This document shows, in pieces, positions 45,591-53,498 of a stretch of 64,000 nucleotides of DNA (the first letter of the stretch is position 1; every line of letters begins with the position of its first letter). The stretch covers positions 4,898,001 through 4,962,000 of the forward strand of contig NZ_JBNTQY010000001.1 of the NCBI RefSeq assembly GCF_051209875.1, given 5' to 3'. The position numbers and the translations under genes are program-made. This stretch comes from Emticicia sp051209875 (GTDB lineage: Bacteria; Bacteroidota; Bacteroidia; Cytophagales; Spirosomataceae). The notes under the pieces were generated by a model. It saw nothing but the letters and a program-made list of their open reading frames with translations, did no database searches and had not been told where the DNA came from.

Positions 45591-45620
45591 AAAAAAGCTC
45601 ATCGAAATTGAGCCTTTTTT
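45591..45620. terminator. Weak hairpin with A/T tracts
   Basis: GCTCA pairs with TGAGC, flanked by A6 and T6. It lies in the gene-free stretch 45414-45660, where nothing else is recognised; it could end transcription of the toxin cassette array on the minus strand. Confidence 0.45.
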
Positions 45621-45660
45621 GGTGCTTTTTAAGTAAATAAACTTGGTAAATAAATCATCC

Positions 45661-45923
45661 GTTCCCTCAGAGTCTCCGTTTTTCACTGGACTTTGAGGGC
45701 ATTGGTCTGTCCAACTCAGACATCTTGACAATGGGTTAAAACTACCTGCTATTTCTCTTCATTCAAATAATCAAATCTTGCTGATGTTGGTCTTGCATTA
45801 ATCGAGCAGTGTTCCGCTTATCGACTGTTGTTCTTTAATTTTTTTCTTCTATTTACTGCTTTGGTTTGCCAAGTCCCTTGCCCTCAGAGTCCCCTACGTG
45901 CCTTCGGGAGACTCTGAGGGAAC
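45661..45923. mobile_element. 263-bp member of the GTTCCCTCAGAG element family
   Basis: The ends are perfect 17-bp inverted repeats, GTTCCCTCAGAGTCTCC at 45661-45677 and its complement at 45907-45923. The left end continues into the subterminal hairpin seen in the 131-bp copies (CCGTTTTTCAC..., then gggcattggtct) and the right end holds another hairpin (CCCTCAGAGTC...GACTCTGAGGG). The interior differs from the short copies and encodes nothing that I recognise. It abuts a 120-bp toxin gene fragment. Confidence 0.7.
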
Positions 45924-45927
45924 TTTG

Positions 45928-46047
45928 ACAACTGAAGATACACTTGAATTAACATCTGTAATTTCCATATAAAGATGTACTCCTTTTATATTAGCATTGT
46001 TTGCGGAAGTATAAGCATCATTTATATAACCAATCATATTGCCATAC
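45928..46047 (-). pseudogene. Fragment of an orphan toxin gene, duplicated from 52272-52391
   Basis: By eye these 120 bases are identical to part of the orphan toxin at 52148-53035 (reading frame GNMIGYINDAYTSANNANIK...). The fragment has no start or stop of its own and is bracketed by two repeat elements (45661-45923 and 46053-46183). The lack of divergence implies a recent copying or rearrangement event. Confidence 0.85.
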
Positions 46048-46052
46048 TATTC

Positions 46053-46183
46053 GTTCCCTCAGAGTCTCCGTTTTTCACGGGACTCTGAGGCATTGGTCTA
46101 TATTTTTGGATGAATATTTTAATCTCCTTTTTCGCATAAACCCTCGCCGTCCCCTACGTGCCTTCGGGAGACTCTGAGGGAAC
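46053..46183. mobile_element. 131-bp element with 17-bp inverted ends, copy 1
   Basis: It starts GTTCCCTCAGAGTCTCC and ends with the exact complement. A left hairpin (CCTCAGAGTCTCCG...CGGGACTCTGAGG) and a GC-richer right hairpin surround the core tatatttttggatgaatattt. It appears identical to the copy at 50760-50890. It carries no gene, so it is a MITE- or REPIN-like element that would need a transposase in trans. It joins a toxin fragment and a module A fragment that come from different cassettes. Confidence 0.8.
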
Positions 46184-46285
46184 TAGAAAGAAGTACCTTC
46201 AATATCTTTTACCAAACCATCAATGGCAGTTTTACATTTGCCTTTATCTGTTGCAATCTCCAAAATCATGGCATCGGAAATTGGT
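46184..46285 (-). pseudogene. Fragment of toxin cassette module A
   Basis: The minus strand reads PISDAMILEIATDKGKCK and on to TAIDGLVKDIEGTS, the middle of the conserved module A found in the big toxin (about residues 1690-1730) and in the orphans at 46875 and 48646. The frame is cut at the repeat element just where the other copies read LKEDFNTLA. No start codon; a dead remnant. Confidence 0.85.
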
Positions 46286-46320
46286 GACAAATATTCTCTT
46301 GCAAATACTTATCACCCACT

Positions 46321-46869
46321 TTACTTTCTTGAACGATGGTCTAATAACATTAAAGAATTTAAGCGAACAGTATAAGTAACATAGTTTGCATCTTTATATT
46401 TCTCATCATCGAAGCATTTCACATCTGGTATAAAACTCAATTCATTTTTTAGGCGTTTTTCTAACTCTTCTAATTCTTCTATTTTGACGATAGATTTTAA
46501 TGATAGCATGAATTTTATTTCTATAATTTTACCACGAGGAAGAAAATAAAAATTAATAAAAATGTTATCATTTATTTTGCTCATTTCTTTTACCCTATTT
46601 TCTGATAAAACCTCATTTCCGATTTTTACTATTTTCTCTTTATTAATCAAATAATTAGGTAATGACGATGGTATTTCATTAATATTACCAATAAAATATT
46701 TTTGTTTTTCTTTATAAAGATTGTTATTTATATTCCAAATAAATTTTGTGGAAGCTAATGTTTTAACAAAATATCTATTAGTTTTCCCTTTAACTTCTAT
46801 AAAAGTTGTATCTTGGGAATACAAGCAAAAATCACTTAATAGTAGAAAAACAAGAAATTTAATTTTCAT
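46321..46869 (-). CDS. Secreted candidate immunity protein of the HExxH orphan toxin
   Basis: 182 residues with a signal peptide (MKIKFLVFLLLSDFCLYSQ); the mature part is lysine- and asparagine-rich and about two-thirds beta (DTTFIEVKGKTNRYFVKTLAS..., IFINFYFLPRGKIIEIKFML). I recognise no family. It starts 5 bases after the stop of the orphan metallopeptidase, the spacing of a toxin-immunity pair. A periplasmic immunity protein would fit a protease that acts in the periplasm. The function is inferred from position only. Confidence 0.55.
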   Translation of the reverse strand: MKIKFLVFLLLSDFCLYSQDTTFIEVKGKTNRYFVKTLASTKFIWNINNNLYKEKQKYFIGNINEIPSSLPNYLINKEKIVKIGNEVLSENRVKEMSKINDNIFINFYFLPRGKIIEIKFMLSLKSIVKIEELEELEKRLKNELSFIPDVKCFDDEKYKDANYVTYTVRLNSLMLLDHRSRK

Positions 46870-46874
46870 TTTTT

Positions 46875-48224
46875 TTATTGTTTACAGGTTGATGACTTAA
46901 TAAGACTAAAATAAGCATTTGGCAACAAGTTCTCATCAGTTGGATAATTATATGCAGGAATAGATTTCTTAAAATCTTCTAAAAAATAGAAGTATTTGTC
47001 TTTTATTTTATCCCAAGAATTAGGATGATTATCATTATCAGTTAAATTTAACATCCAATTGAAATATTTGTCCATTTCTTCTTGTGAATTTCTAATCACC
47101 AGTTGACCTCCTCCTCCATTCATTGCTAAAATATCAAGCATGAAAAAAGTTTCAAATTCAATATTAGAGCGTCCTTTTCCTCCATTTTTTCTATATTGGT
47201 CAATACCACCTACATAAAAAGAATTTTGATACGCATGAAATAATTCATGTATTAAAGTTGTTTCTTCAAGTGCATCAACACTTTGAAAACTTAAATCATT
47301 ACTCGTAGGGTCATAACCCCCTGATGCTTTTGTACCAGCAATATTATTAGATATTTTAAAATTAAGTTTAACTCCCTTTGTTATTAAACCTCGATATAAA
47401 GCATTACCAAAACAAGTTTCTAATATATTACTGAATCGATGTTCTAATTTTTCCTTCTCTTCACAATTTAATGAAATAGTATTAGTGATTTCCTTTAATT
47501 TAAGACTTAAATCATTCTTCTCATTGGCAAGTATATTAACATTTTTAGCACTATTACACCCTTGATTATCCTCAACTTCAAAGATATTTGTACCATATAA
47601 ATTTATAAAAGTATTAGAAGATTGTTCGCTTCCTTTATTTACAGAATATTTGTATGGTGGTGTACCTCCTGATACGCTAACTATGATTGTATTTGTTGGC
47701 TGTTTGCTACAATTAGAAATAGAAACATTAACATTTATAGTAATTGTAAGATTTTGTATTATTGTAATTACAGTTTTACCACTATTTCCTTGTTTGTCTT
47801 TTACTAATACAGTATATGTTTCTGGTTTTAAATTCTTGAAAACATTAGAAACTTGCCAAGTTGTACTTGTACTAAGTTTATACTCATAAGTTCCTGCTCC
47901 CCCTGTGGCACTAACGCTTATCTCTCCATCATTATTTTTGCAAGTAGGTTGCTTTGTGTTCGCCGTTACTGCTAAATTAGTAATGTTATCAATCAAATTA
48001 GGGTCAGTAGCCAAAGTATTAAAATCTTCCTTCAAAGAAGTACCTTCAATATCTTTTACCAAACCATCAATGGCAGTTTTACATTGCGAACCACCTGTGG
48101 AAATCTCCAAAATAATTTCATCGGAAATTGATGGTAGGCTTATACCTTCAAAAATAGGGTTTTGAAGAATTGTGTTTTTTATAATTTCTACTTTTTCATT
48201 GGTTATTGGGGCTTTAATCACCAA
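46875..48224 (-). CDS. Orphan toxin cassette: module A, two SprB-type repeats, HExxH metallopeptidase
   Basis: 449 residues with only TTG or GTG available as start, no signal peptide. Residues 1-90 are module A (APITNEKVEIIKN..., DIEGTSLKEDFNTLATDPNLID). Two SprB-like repeats follow (TCKNNDGEISVSATGGAGTYEYKLS...; GGTPPYKYSVN...GTNIFEVEDNQGC). The C-terminal 200 residues carry TTLIHELFHAYQ (HExxH near 320) and a later Glu-rich helix, as in zincin-type toxin peptidases. Homology to the big toxin begins right after the stop codon of the upstream membrane protein gene, so it looks like a transplanted toxin tip that cannot be exported on its own. Confidence 0.7.
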   Translation of the reverse strand: MVIKAPITNEKVEIIKNTILQNPIFEGISLPSISDEIILEISTGGSQCKTAIDGLVKDIEGTSLKEDFNTLATDPNLIDNITNLAVTANTKQPTCKNNDGEISVSATGGAGTYEYKLSTSTTWQVSNVFKNLKPETYTVLVKDKQGNSGKTVITIIQNLTITINVNVSISNCSKQPTNTIIVSVSGGTPPYKYSVNKGSEQSSNTFINLYGTNIFEVEDNQGCNSAKNVNILANEKNDLSLKLKEITNTISLNCEEKEKLEHRFSNILETCFGNALYRGLITKGVKLNFKISNNIAGTKASGGYDPTSNDLSFQSVDALEETTLIHELFHAYQNSFYVGGIDQYRKNGGKGRSNIEFETFFMLDILAMNGGGGQLVIRNSQEEMDKYFNWMLNLTDNDNHPNSWDKIKDKYFYFLEDFKKSIPAYNYPTDENLLPNAYFSLIKSSTCKQ

Positions 48225-48241
48225 TTTACCATTATCATAAG

Positions 48242-48649
48242 TCAGGATTCATAGTTTTTGTGTCTTAATCGTTTTACAAAAGGTATTTGATATAAAACAA
48301 TAAAAACTATCAAAATTAGAGAAGTAGTGATTACCACTAAAAGTGTGTGTTTAAAAAAATAAGTTAAATATACCCTCCTATATGGAATAATGTAGAAACA
48401 AATAGAATAGATGGCAATTGAAAAGAAATGGGTTTTAGCTTTTTTAATGAATACCAAATTTGATATAAAATAAATTATGAATAATAGTATCCAAAGTAAA
48501 ACAGCAAGTACATCTTGATAAACCCCAAGAAACATTTCTTTTCCCCAAGAAAATACATTTTCTAATAAAATTTTTTCTACCGTTAAAAACATTAAAGGTA
48601 TTGATAGTGTTTCAAGAACCACTATCATTATCAAAGCTATTCTTTTCAT
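48242..48649 (-). CDS. Four-helix membrane protein, candidate immunity protein
   Basis: 135 residues with four hydrophobic segments (IALIMIVVLETLSIPLMFLTV, VLAVLLWILLFIIYFISNLVF, FFSIAIYSICFYIIP, TLLVVITTSLILIVFIVLY). The start overlaps the stop of the orphan toxin at 48646 as ATGA, a sign of translational coupling. A protein of the same size and layout (50144-50530) lies behind a paralogous toxin end. That pairing is the main reason for calling both immunity proteins. Confidence 0.6.
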   Translation of the reverse strand: MKRIALIMIVVLETLSIPLMFLTVEKILLENVFSWGKEMFLGVYQDVLAVLLWILLFIIYFISNLVFIKKAKTHFFSIAIYSICFYIIPYRRVYLTYFFKHTLLVVITTSLILIVFIVLYQIPFVKRLRHKNYES

Positions 48650-50091
48650 TTAAATATAATAAAATATGATTTCCCGACTTTTTTTGGTCTGACACAAATA
48701 TCTTTTTGATAATATGTTTTTGCATACGAAATAGCTAAGTCAGTAGCAATTTTTGTTTCAGCCTCATAATCATAATTCCTAAATATCATTGCCGCAACTG
48801 GATGCATTATTGATGTATGAAAAATTGGTATTTCAACATAGTTATGATTATTGAATCTTGCTATTTCAAAATCTATGATTCCTTTCATAGATTTTTTATT
48901 TTTTACAGCAAAATCTGTCATTTGTTTAAATACAGGCAAGTCCAGTTCTCCCTTTAAGTTAAATTTTATCTTTAGCAAAGTTGCCAAATTTTGGACATAC
49001 GTAAGATACCATTCTGGCCTTAAAAAAATTTGGTCAGGCCATAAACCATCAACAGTACCATGTTCAGATGTTTCAATTAAGAGGTTTCTCTCTCCATACA
49101 TCCTAAATTTACCCTCAGGTGTAAAATTTTGTCCATACAAATACTTTAAAAGTTGAGGATAAGTCATTGGTTGTTTATTTTCATTTGCAATTATCCTCTC
49201 TTGAAGAACTGGGTTATAAAAAAAACTATTGCCATAAACTCTTACACACATATTAATATATCTTATCCAAGGTTCAATTTTATTCTTAATTAGTTGTCCA
49301 CCTTGATTCTTCCACATTAGAATAACCTTACTAATCTCCTCTGCATTTGGGTCTTTAATGTCTAACAATTCTATATCTTTCAGTTGGGAAGGGTTAATTG
49401 ACAGTTGGGAAGGGTTAATTGATGAAAGTTTTGTATGTGCATAGGTATCTCCAAATCTATGCAATTTTTCTCCTAATTCTTTTATATTATTATTCTCGGT
49501 TGTCATAAAATCGACAGCCGTAATCATTTCTTCAACACCATGAAACCCGCCTGTTAATGAGTGAATATTTACTTGGTCTAATGGGTTTTTCCAAGTATCA
49601 TCTACTATAAATTCATAATTTTTTTTGTTTATATCTGTGTCTGGGTCTTCCGCAGCTATTGCTAATTGCATCGCTTTGTCTTTTTCCATTCCCAATTGTA
49701 AAGCTACCAAATAAACAGTAGAAAAGTGTCCATCTGTTTCCCAGATTGGTTGTATTTTTACTTCTTTACAAGCATCTATATTCTCCACAACCTCATCAAT
49801 CAAATTAGGGTCAGTGGCCAAAGTATTAAAATCCTCCTTCAAAGAAGTACCTTCTATATCTTTTATCAAACCATCAATGGCTGCTGAGCATGATTTTTTA
49901 TCACTTGATGTGATTTTGATTATTATTTCATCGGTAATTGATGGTAAGCTTATTCCTTCAAATATTGGTTGTTGTAAAATGCTATTTTTGATTATTTCTA
50001 CCTTTTCAGCATTTATAGGTTCTTCAATAATCCACTTATTATCACAAATCAAGTTTTTGAGAATATCGCCTACGGCTTTTTGGGTGGTCAT
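48646..50091 (-). CDS. Orphan toxin cassette with module A and an unrecognised C-terminal domain
   Basis: ATG 50091 starts directly in module A (MTTQKAVGDILKNLICDN), giving 481 residues without a signal peptide; a stop precedes the frame by a few codons. After module A (to about 110) comes a domain with TDGHFSTVYLVALQLG, AIAAEDPDTD, HSLTGGFHGVEE and LHRFGDTYAHT, whose conserved His and Asp residues suggest a metal-dependent hydrolase; I do not recognise the family with confidence. The end (VEIPIF...DYEA...GKSYFIIFK) is similar to the fragment at 50536-50759. Coupled to a membrane protein gene. Confidence 0.65.
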   Translation of the reverse strand: MTTQKAVGDILKNLICDNKWIIEEPINAEKVEIIKNSILQQPIFEGISLPSITDEIIIKITSSDKKSCSAAIDGLIKDIEGTSLKEDFNTLATDPNLIDEVVENIDACKEVKIQPIWETDGHFSTVYLVALQLGMEKDKAMQLAIAAEDPDTDINKKNYEFIVDDTWKNPLDQVNIHSLTGGFHGVEEMITAVDFMTTENNNIKELGEKLHRFGDTYAHTKLSSINPSQLSINPSQLKDIELLDIKDPNAEEISKVILMWKNQGGQLIKNKIEPWIRYINMCVRVYGNSFFYNPVLQERIIANENKQPMTYPQLLKYLYGQNFTPEGKFRMYGERNLLIETSEHGTVDGLWPDQIFLRPEWYLTYVQNLATLLKIKFNLKGELDLPVFKQMTDFAVKNKKSMKGIIDFEIARFNNHNYVEIPIFHTSIMHPVAAMIFRNYDYEAETKIATDLAISYAKTYYQKDICVRPKKVGKSYFIIFK

Positions 50092-50143
50092 AAAGCCACT
50101 GTTTGAAAACAAATCTTAATTTTGAGTGTTTTTGGCTTGAATT

Positions 50144-50530
50144 TTATCTATTTCTTTGAAAAAAGTATTTCTCGAAAATTAATAGTAAAAAAACAATCAT
50201 CATTAATATCAACCATAAAAAAACAAAATAGAAGAAATAAGAAGGTGAATACCGTATTTTTACAAACAATATGAAAATAATCATTGCATAAATAAATGTA
50301 CATATTCGATTATATCGAAGTTTATCAAATATTGTATTTTTAAGAATTAAAAATAAGAGAGTTAAACTCATTAGAATTTTTAATGAGTTATAATCATAGC
50401 CTGTACCTTTAAACGTAAGCCCTAACGCATTACTTAATGCATTAATGGTAATTGAAGAAAAAAATAGTGTAAAAACTGCTTCAATTATGGTTATTATCAA
50501 ATATAAAAGTCTTCTATAAATAATGTTCAT
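50144..50530 (-). CDS. Four-helix membrane protein, candidate immunity protein
   Basis: 128 residues, four hydrophobic segments (LLYLIITIIEAVFTLFFSSI, ILMSLTLLFLILKNTIF, ICTFIYAMIIFILFVKI, YFFYFVFLWLILMMIVFLLL). It starts 5 bases after the stop of the toxin C-terminal fragment 50536-50759 and resembles 48242-48649 in size and topology. The toxin it served is now truncated, so it may survive as an orphan immunity gene giving protection against kin. Confidence 0.55.
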   Translation of the reverse strand: MNIIYRRLLYLIITIIEAVFTLFFSSITINALSNALGLTFKGTGYDYNSLKILMSLTLLFLILKNTIFDKLRYNRICTFIYAMIIFILFVKIRYSPSYFFYFVFLWLILMMIVFLLLIFEKYFFQRNR

Positions 50531-50535
50531 AAGTT

Positions 50536-50759
50536 TTAGTCAATTAAAATTAAATATGATTTACTTGTTTTTACTTCCTTTTTAGGTAATTTATCATAAA
50601 ATTCAAAAGCATAGGCTTCAGCCCAATCTTTAGCACTTAAAGCAACTGCTTCGTAGTCTGTATTATCTAAATCTAATAAAATTCTATCATGAGGTCTTTG
50701 AAATATAGGAATTTCTAAAACAGGTTGATTTAATTTTCTCTTTATTTCGTACGCTATTC
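50536..50759 (-). pseudogene. C-terminal fragment of a toxin paralogous to the 48646-50091 toxin
   Basis: The open frame directly beyond the repeat element reads RIAYEIKRKLNQPVLEIPIF, DNTDYEAVALSAKDWAEAYA and ends KSYLILID. This aligns with the last 65 residues of the orphan toxin at 48646 (VEIPIF, DYEAETKIATDLAISYA, KSYFIIFK). The rest of the gene is missing, replaced by the 131-bp element. Confidence 0.75.
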
Positions 50760-50890
50760 GTTCCCTCAGAGTCTCCGTTTTTCACGGGACTCTGAGGCAT
50801 TGGTCTATATTTTTGGATGAATATTTTAATCTCCTTTTTCGCATAAACCCTCGCCGTCCCCTACGTGCCTTCGGGAGACTCTGAGGGAAC
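50760..50890. mobile_element. 131-bp element with 17-bp inverted ends, copy 2
   Basis: Same length and, by eye, the same sequence as 46053-46183. It lies between a toxin C-terminal fragment and the truncated end of a different gene, so here too it marks a junction of unrelated cassette pieces. CTATTC precedes and CTA ends both copies, but no clear target duplication can be defined. Confidence 0.8.
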
Positions 50891-51227
50891 TAAATTCTTT
50901 AATGCCCAGTTCTGTTAGATATTTATCTTTTTGTAAAATACCCTTAAAAGCGTTTATACAGCCTACATAATGTTTTGCAATACTTTTTTTATTGATATGT
51001 TGCACTAATTTTTCTATTTGTTTGGCAAGTTCAACATTATCATTTTTTATACATGCTTGTATTGCTTTGGCAAATGAAGAACCGAATGTTTCCAAAAAAT
51101 TATCTTCAAATTTTGAGTAATCTTTAATTAATATACTACTGTCACTTAAAGTAGCATAGCAAAATCCATAATGCGTTGTGAAAATATGAGAAGAAGTATA
51201 ATTTCCTTTCTCATACTTATAATGCAC
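50891..51227 (-). pseudogene. Truncated helical immunity-like gene
   Basis: The frame reads HYKYEKGNYTSSHIFTTHYGFCYA, then helical text (FGSSFAKAIQACIKNDNVELAKQIEKLV) to KYLTELGIKEF, where it runs into the repeat element. Only a GTG can serve as start, immediately after the module B remnant, so the 5' end seems lost as well. I do not recognise the family; Imm49-like helical proteins are one possibility. Confidence 0.6.
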
Positions 51228-51232
51228 ATAAC

Positions 51233-51443
51233 TTAATATACTTGCACTGTTACGTATCTAACATTTTTCCAAGTATTTAACAAGCTCACATCGTCCTCAA
51301 AAGCCGTTTTTAAAATATTATTTCCCGCTAAATCTGCTTCTAAAGAAGGCAATAAATCATCTGCTAAATTATCAACTTCACCAAGTACATGCGTTGCAAG
51401 TTTTTGTATATTTGGATAATTGGCATAATGAGAGGCTGTTTTT
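51233..51443 (-). pseudogene. Module B remnant of a toxin cassette
   Basis: The minus strand reads ASHYANYPNIQKLATHVLGE, then VDNLADDLLPSLEADLAGNN and DDVSLLNTWKNV before a stop. This is module B of the big toxin (SRYANYPNIQKLATHVLDE, about residues 2184-2243). The toxin domain that should follow is missing. It begins immediately after the stop of the gene 51444-52142. Confidence 0.85.
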
Positions 51444-52142
51444 CTATCCTAAATTCTTTTTAACAATCACCTCCTTTGATGTGTATTTTTCCAGCTCCAA
51501 ATCAAAACCATATAGTTGATAGTCAATTTTTAATTCTTTATAATCAGGGTTGCTTTCATAGAAATCTATAATTGCTTTTCTTACAATTGCTATGTTTTCT
51601 TCTTTGTATTTGTTGTAAAACCATTCGGCTCCAAAATTCCAATCGAAAGAAATGAATAGTTGAGATTTTCCACTTCTATTATCTATAAAAAGTAATAAAT
51701 CTGATGCCCGATATTCATTTTCTATAATTTCTCCATCAATACCTTGATAAATTAAACTAATTCCGATTGAAAAAATTTCTTCTACTTCATACTCACTCAG
51801 GTTAAAAATCAATGATAATTTTGTTTCATCATATCTCTTTAATAAGGTATATACTGCTTCAATACCAATCTCTTTTGTTCTATTAAAACTTTCCCCATCA
51901 AATAATGGAGGACAAATCATCTCTAATTCATGAAATCTAATAAACTTAAATGATGATGCAAATTGTTCAAAAGCACTTTTTAAGTCTTCAAAAAACGAAT
52001 TTTGAGGACTATACTCTTCGTATTCAGCAACAAGTACTTGAAAACTGAACAAATAATATTGTTTGGTAAATGGATACCATTTGGTATCAAATTCTCTTTG
52101 AGAATTAAATATGTTTTCTATAAATCTTCCCTCTCTTATCAT
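51444..52142 (-). CDS. Candidate immunity protein of the 52148-53035 orphan toxin
   Basis: ATG 52142 gives 232 residues (MIREGRFIENIFNSQREFDTKWY), 5 bases after the toxin stop. The protein is acidic and aromatic, without signal peptide or membrane segment (LLLFIDNRSGKSQLFISFDWNFGAEWFYNKYKEENIAIV). I recognise no named family, but the position and acidity fit cytoplasmic immunity proteins of nuclease-type toxins. Confidence 0.55.
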   Translation of the reverse strand: MIREGRFIENIFNSQREFDTKWYPFTKQYYLFSFQVLVAEYEEYSPQNSFFEDLKSAFEQFASSFKFIRFHELEMICPPLFDGESFNRTKEIGIEAVYTLLKRYDETKLSLIFNLSEYEVEEIFSIGISLIYQGIDGEIIENEYRASDLLLFIDNRSGKSQLFISFDWNFGAEWFYNKYKEENIAIVRKAIIDFYESNPDYKELKIDYQLYGFDLELEKYTSKEVIVKKNLG

Positions 52143-52147
52143 TTTTT

Positions 52148-53035
52148 TTATTTTATTAATGTTAAATCTAAATCTACCCAACCTGTATTTGTTTTTACTG
52201 TTATCGTTGAGATTGTGCCATTATTTATTATTTTCACATTAGATGAAGGAGCTGACGTTCTCCATTTAGATACAACTGAAGATACACTTGAATTAACATC
52301 TGTAATTTCCATATAAAGATGTACTCCTTTTATATTAGCATTGTTTGCGGAAGTATAAGCATCATTTATATAACCAATCATATTGCCATACGAATTCGTT
52401 TTCAATTGAACAAATTCATTATTGAAAGCTAAAACTCCATCAATTGCCGCTTGTTTAGTGCTTACAGGTGTGTAGGCTTTAGTATTGTTTCTATTACAAA
52501 TTTCTTCTAAAAAAGCCAATTCATTTGGAGAGCCTTTAATAATGTCTTCTGCCGTAACAGATGGGTCAGCATAAATAAGTTTACTTCCATAATAAATACC
52601 ATCGGCATTTTTTAGAAAATCAATTGTTTTAAAATCTGAATAACCTATTTTTTGTAACTGATTTTTTAATATTGTTAAATTTGCAAGCGTCGTCTGTTTA
52701 CTTGTTTGCCATAAATATAGTAAATCTAAATCTCCTTCAAGTGCTTGTTTTAAAGTTGATTTGCCTAAATCCGCTTCTAAACTACTTAAAATTGCATCAT
52801 CCCATAATAATCCATCTAACTCATCTAAAACATGGGTAGCTAACTTTTGTATGTTTGGATATTTAGCATAACGAGAAGCAGTAGTTGTTGCCTTCAACCA
52901 TTTGTCGCCATTGGTATCTTCAACAAATTCGATGGTACCCGTTTTGAAACTACTTCCTTTATCAATAAAATGAACATTGGTTACCTCATCAACCTTTGTT
53001 ATTGCCCCTGTTCCTGTAAACCAACGCTCAAAATA
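52148..53035 (-). pseudogene. Orphan toxin cassette starting in module B, no start codon
   Basis: The frame is open for 295 codons from just after a TAG at 53036-53038, beginning ERWFTGTGAITKVDEVTNVH, which parallels NRWFTSVGGITTKVDELSNVH in the big toxin. Module B follows (SRYAKYPNIQKLATHVLDE), then a unique C-terminus (PNELAFLEEICNRN, EFVQLKTNSYGNMIGYINDAY, VHLYMEITDV). The only early start candidate is a TTG at 52897. The E-x-V-Q-L-K-T stretch could belong to a nuclease fold, but that is a guess. It looks like a silent cassette that could replace the toxin tip by recombination. Confidence 0.7.
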
Positions 53036-53066
53036 CTAATCCCCAAATTTGGAATACTGTCCAACC

Positions 53067-53498
53067 TTAAGGATTCATAATTTCTTTTAAACTCTTTAAA
53101 ACACCTATATAATATTTTTCATAAGTTTCATTTTCTTCCATCCAGTTTTCATCATAAAAAGATTCGGGCTTTAAGTCACACCAAGAACCTTTTAAACTTT
53201 CTCTTATATATTCAATAAACTTTCTTTTGTTAATACTTTCCATCTTTTTTAATGTTAAATCAATCATTTTTATCGCATAATCCAACCTGCTATTTTCTTT
53301 ATCAATTAATTCTTCATCGAAAAAAAATTTTCCATGAGCTATATGGAAATTACTATTTAAATCATCTAATGCTTCATAAAACCATTCTGGGTGTTTATAT
53401 TCCTTCAAATACAATTCCATGAATTTCTGTACCTTAGATACAATTTGGTTATTTTCTATGTAATATTTTTTATTAAAAAAAACTGGTTCTGCTCCCAT
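53067..53498 (-). CDS. Candidate immunity protein of the 2401-residue toxin
   Basis: 143 residues, mainly helical and acidic (VQKFMELYLKEYKHPEWFYEALDDL, LDYAIKMIDLTLKKMESIN), no signal peptide. The ATG shares one base with the toxin stop (TAATG), so translation is probably coupled. I recognise no family. The call rests on position, size and charge. Confidence 0.65.
   Translation of the reverse strand: MGAEPVFFNKKYYIENNQIVSKVQKFMELYLKEYKHPEWFYEALDDLNSNFHIAHGKFFFDEELIDKENSRLDYAIKMIDLTLKKMESINKRKFIEYIRESLKGSWCDLKPESFYDENWMEENETYEKYYIGVLKSLKEIMNP

Noticed and set aside
46158..46379. Plus-strand frame of 73 codons over the repeat element and module A fragment
   Set aside because: It is antisense to recognisable module A text and begins inside the repeat element.
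50760..50890. Simple insertion of the 131-bp element into one immunity gene
   Set aside because: The sequence on the far side is the end of a toxin paralogous to 48646-50091, not the missing end of the immunity-like gene, so it is a junction of two different genes.
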